From: a virus
Virus record (IMG/VR): IMGVR_UViG_3300028569_000079
Span: 1 to 38,749 of that record
Reading direction: 5' to 3' (one strand)
Length of the DNA stretch: 38,749 nucleotides
The notes under the pieces: model-generated
Seen by the model: only the letters and a program-made list of their open reading frames with translations
Database searches by the model: none
Told to the model about the DNA's origin: nothing
Shown: piece after piece, positions 36,204-38,749 of the stretch
Numbering within the stretch: the first letter of the stretch is position 1
Layout of the letters: every line of letters starts with the position of its first letter
Position numbers and translations under genes: made by a program

Positions 36204-36332
36204 ATGGGTTGTGGTTGCAAAAACAAAACACCTGAGATGATAACAGCTCAGAAACAAAAACAAGTTGAGACTATTCAGTCAACAATAAAAAAAACCGTTG
36301 AGAAATATTATAACAAACCTTCCACTAATTAG
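36204..36332 (+). CDS. Small Cys-motif protein (MGCGCKNK)
   Basis: 42 residues, MGCGCKNKTPEMITAQKQKQ onwards. The N-terminal G-C-G-C-K is typical of a small, common phage peptide group of unknown role; the rest is a charged helix. A CxC pair at the very end of a protein may bind metal, or after Met removal be lipidated or acylated. Stop lies within a palindrome (36320-36337). Confidence 0.7.
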   Translation: MGCGCKNKTPEMITAQKQKQVETIQSTIKKTVEKYYNKPSTN

Positions 36333-36337
36333 TGGAA
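36320..36337 (+). terminator. Palindrome overlapping the stop codon
   Basis: TTCCACTAATTAGTGGAA, a perfect 18-bp palindrome containing the stop TAG (36330-36332), followed 12 bases later by a T7 run. A larger AAACC/GGTTT pairing can enclose it. Probable terminator; a dimeric protein site is an alternative. Confidence 0.5.
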
Positions 36338-36380
36338 TGTAAAATCGGTTTTTTTCAATAGAATTTAAAAACTTTTCTAT

Positions 36381-36386
36381 ATTTAT
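36381..36386 (+). promoter_or_regulatory. TATATTTAT-N4-ATG promoter element
   Basis: Plus-strand CTATATTTAT, AGTC, ATG at 36391. Confidence 0.6.
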
Positions 36387-36390
36387 AGTC

Positions 36391-37422
36391 ATGAAACAAA
36401 ATGCTATAAAAGTATTAGAAAGATTCTACTCAGATCCCGACAACGTTATAAGATTCTTCGGGGGGGTAAAAGAGATATTGGAATATGTAAACAAAATGTC
36501 ACCCGAAGTGTTTAATGAAATTGACGCATCCTTAGAGATATGGTACGATAATGAAGTACAGGATTACATACTCTACAACCAACTCAAAAATTCTGACGAC
36601 AAATTAGAATTTATAAGAAGAATAATTTCCCAACATAACTTAAATGATTTGAAAATAGATGGTGACAAAATCATCTATTACGCTGATACCACGGATATCG
36701 TAGATCTTTTTGAAAAAGGGAGAAGGGGTACTGACTCACAATACGTTGCTAAACTTGTTTTATCGGGTGAGTATCATGAATGGGTTAATTATTATGATGA
36801 CTCACTTGAGGATATTATCGAGTTGTTAAGTAAGGAAAATCTTTTATTACTAAAAAAAGTAATGATAGAGAATCTGAATGGGGTTTTATCTCAGGAAGAA
36901 ATAGAAGATAATGACATTGACTTACTTATGGAAATCCTTGAAATTCAAGGAAACCCCGGTTTTTTAGAAGTGGATATGGAAAACGTTTCTGATATGTTGG
37001 ATGATAAAGAAACACTCAAATTTATATTCGATAATTATCTTACTGATGTAAGAAATAACTTGAAAAGTTCATATCATAATGCTTATAATCAGGCAGTTGA
37101 AGATATGATTAGTGAAACCGTGATTTCATCAATAAAGGAAATGTTGGGTGATTTCGAAATAAAAGATGTTTCGATAAAAAACAGTCACAAAACAATTTAT
37201 GGTCAAAACTTTCTTGTTGATGTGACACCTAATATTGTGGGCATATTTATGAACTACTTATCAGGTTACGATGACCGTTGGCGAGGTATTGACTACTATG
37301 GTAGTTTTGTAAATATTATGAACCAATGGTTAGACGATGGTAATAGGATCGACCTTGACATACCTGATTACGCTGACAGTGATGATGTCGAAAAGTATTT
37401 CAATGAGGATTTAGATATATGA
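36391..37422 (+). CDS. Large acidic protein of unknown function
   Basis: 343 residues, MKQNAIKVLERFYSDPDNVI onwards. Acidic, helical, with repeated D-D-x-E-x-L motifs; W and Y clusters near the C-terminus (YDDRWRGIDYYGSFVNIMNQW). Overall composition and length resemble the 35203-36123 protein on the opposite side, but the leader is not of the tagged type (no [L/I]-x-E before residue 25, though VLERF has L-E at 9-10). No family recognised. Confidence 0.75.
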   Translation: MKQNAIKVLERFYSDPDNVIRFFGGVKEILEYVNKMSPEVFNEIDASLEIWYDNEVQDYILYNQLKNSDDKLEFIRRIISQHNLNDLKIDGDKIIYYADTTDIVDLFEKGRRGTDSQYVAKLVLSGEYHEWVNYYDDSLEDIIELLSKENLLLLKKVMIENLNGVLSQEEIEDNDIDLLMEILEIQGNPGFLEVDMENVSDMLDDKETLKFIFDNYLTDVRNNLKSSYHNAYNQAVEDMISETVISSIKEMLGDFEIKDVSIKNSHKTIYGQNFLVDVTPNIVGIFMNYLSGYDDRWRGIDYYGSFVNIMNQWLDDGNRIDLDIPDYADSDDVEKYFNEDLDI

Positions 37423-37455
37423 AAAAAAGGGAATTAGATTAGTCCCTTTTCTTTT
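37422..37455. terminator. Bidirectional terminator between convergent genes
   Basis: AAAAAAAGGGA ... TCCCTTTTCTTTT. It overlaps the stops of both the 36391-37422 and 37434-38749 genes. Confidence 0.8.
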
Positions 37456-38749
37456 GCTATTATTTCGAGTTTTTCCACTCGTGATTCATAACCCTGTATC
37501 ATATACTCTTGATGTTGGATGGCATCTACAATAATTGCAACAAGGTTGTCATATTTTACCCGAAGAATCCCGTCCGAACCTTCCGTCACAAGATCAGGAA
37601 AAACCTCACGAACCTCTTGTGCTATAACACCAATCTCTTGAACCGTCAATTTATATGGAGTAAGTTTTACAGTGTCGGTAAAGACATATTCTACACCTCT
37701 AATACTCATAAGTTTAATAAGAGATTCCTCGAGGAACAAAACATTTTCTTTCAATCTTCCGTCAGAAGGTCCTGCCGCACCACTTGGTCCTTTATCACCT
37801 TGAGGTCCCTGAGGAGCCGTTGGTCCTGTTGGTCCAACAGGTCCTTGTGGTCCTGTTACCCCTTTATTACCCGGACCACCAGCGGGACCTTGACCACCAC
37901 GAACTCCTTTGTCACCTTTAGCTCCTTGATTACCTCCTGATCCCTGTGGTCCTCGGGGCCCCTTATTACCTTGGAGACCTTGTGGTCCGGCAGCACCAGG
38001 ATTTGCTTCACTTGTAGGACCTGCTGGACCTTGAATACCAGGGGCTGCAGCATTTCCTTGAGCACCGCTGTTACCTGTAGCACCTTTTTCCCCTTTTGGT
38101 CCCTTTAAACCCTGAGTAGAATTACCTTGATTTCCTTGTGGTGAGGTTCCCGCTGGGCCCGTAGGACCCGGTGCACCTGTATTGGTACCACCAATATTTC
38201 CCTTAAGACCTTTGGGAGCCGCTGTACCTTGATCACCTGCAGTGGCAAATCCAGCTGGACCTTGGGGACCTTGAGTTCCCTTTGGTCCTTTATTACCCTT
38301 AACACCTATATTTCCTTTAGGTGATCCACCAGCAGCTCCTTGTGCTCCTGGAGTTGAAGCCCCTACAGGTCCTTGGTTTCCCTGTGGTGACGATCCCTGT
38401 GCTCCTTGTGGTGCTGTGTTTCCTACATTACCCTTAATACCTTTGACCCCTGGCGCACCTACGTTTCCCAAAGGTCCTTTGTCTCCACCGGCTCCCGTTG
38501 CTCCTTTTACTCCTTTGTTACCCTTGGCTCCCAAAGCACCTATGCTACCTTTGATACCTTTTGCTGATGTCGGTCCTGTAGGACCCGGTGCTCCCGTGGG
38601 TCCTGTGAAAGCATCACCCTGAGCTCCCTGAGCTCCAGTATCACCAACAGGTCCCTGATCACCAGCTCCACCAGGGTTTGCGGGACCAGTCGGTCCCTGA
38701 GCGCCAGTGGCACCTTGTGTACCCTGAGGTCCTTGGGCACCTTGCGGCG
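37434..38749 (-). CDS. Collagen-like tail fibre with S74 chaperone domain (5' end cut by window)
   Basis: At least 438 residues; the frame is open at the right edge (a TTG at 38534 is inside the repeat, not a true start). About 327 residues of G-x-y triplets (GPTGPTAPQGPQGDKGP type) form a collagen-like triple helix. The final 110 residues, from PSDGRLKEN (37767) on, are the S74 intramolecular chaperone: SIRGVEYVFTDT, IGVIAQEVREVFPDLV, VKYDNLVAIIVDAIQHQEY. S74 domains trim themselves before the Ser of SDGRLKEN after trimer folding. A short coiled coil ends the protein. Likely long receptor-binding fibre or head fibre. Confidence 0.9.
   Translation of the reverse strand, partial: PQGAQGPQGTQGATGAQGPTGPANPGGAGDQGPVGDTGAQGAQGDAFTGPTGAPGPTGPTSAKGIKGSIGALGAKGNKGVKGATGAGGDKGPLGNVGAPGVKGIKGNVGNTAPQGAQGSSPQGNQGPVGASTPGAQGAAGGSPKGNIGVKGNKGPKGTQGPQGPAGFATAGDQGTAAPKGLKGNIGGTNTGAPGPTGPAGTSPQGNQGNSTQGLKGPKGEKGATGNSGAQGNAAAPGIQGPAGPTSEANPGAAGPQGLQGNKGPRGPQGSGGNQGAKGDKGVRGGQGPAGGPGNKGVTGPQGPVGPTGPTAPQGPQGDKGPSGAAGPSDGRLKENVLFLEESLIKLMSIRGVEYVFTDTVKLTPYKLTVQEIGVIAQEVREVFPDLVTEGSDGILRVKYDNLVAIIVDAIQHQEYMIQGYESRVEKLEIIAKEKGLI

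Noticed and set aside
37740-38749. Tandem DNA repeat or minisatellite
   Set aside because: The 9-base periodicity is the G-x-y codon pattern of a collagen-like protein in one open frame.

Overview
The window reads as part of the genome of a large tailed phage (or a prophage or metagenomic phage contig) that infects a Bacteroidota host, most likely a flavobacterium-like one. The phage evidence is dense packing of mostly short, mostly unassignable genes in long minus-strand runs, a collagen-like fibre with an S74 chaperone end, an endolysin-type glucosaminidase, DUF3310, DUF192 and DUF5856 proteins, and many tiny proteins. The host evidence is promoters of the Bacteroidota type (TTTG / TAnnTTTG), no use of Shine-Dalgarno sites, two lipoproteins, and a secreted protein that ends in a type IX secretion (T9SS) type B sorting domain. 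I see no capsid, terminase, polymerase or tRNA genes here.

Layout. 1-6.5 kb: a cluster of small proteins that share a short N-terminal leader (MKxIITES or MNLRETIKRxL-type), several with leucine-rich-like 20-residue repeats. 6.5-9 kb: C/G-tract-rich stretch with micro-membrane proteins, a different promoter type (TTGACA / TATAGTTATG), and a 660-base gene-poor gap. 9-14 kb: lipoprotein, a frameshifted gene, 2OG-Fe(II) oxygenase, secreted and membrane proteins, LpxH-like metallophosphatase. 14-18 kb: SPOR protein, NodU-type carbamoyltransferase, acidic lipoprotein, RfbC epimerase. 18-23 kb: small genes, a tandem paralogue pair, glutamine synthetase, a methyltransferase. 23.3-25.4 kb: T9SS-type secreted protein. 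25.46-26.35 kb: a protein-free, highly structured transcription unit with its own promoter and terminator, read here as a giant noncoding RNA. 26.4-32.2 kb: leader-tagged proteins (nuclease-like, DHH phosphohydrolase, pretoxin-like), Nudix, DUF192, endolysin, ferritin-like. 32.2-36.1 kb: DNA methyltransferase and small regulatory or metabolic genes. 36.2-38.7 kb: small Cys protein, a large unknown, and the collagen-like fibre, which runs off the right edge.

Three themes tie the window together. (1) About 17 otherwise unrelated proteins start with a short leader ending in [L/I]-x-E. T4 internal head proteins and Alt start the same way, and the T4 prohead protease cuts there, so I infer a modular set of capsid-packaged, ejected cargo proteins. 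(2) Many genes have a -7-like element, TATATTT(G/T/AT), a fixed 4-5 bases before the start codon, which predicts leaderless or near-leaderless mRNAs. (3) Carbamoyltransferase, glutamine synthetase, RfbC, a sugar- or small-molecule-type methyltransferase and an oxygenase suggest modification of surface glycans or other small molecules.

All family calls are from reading motifs by eye; no database search was run.
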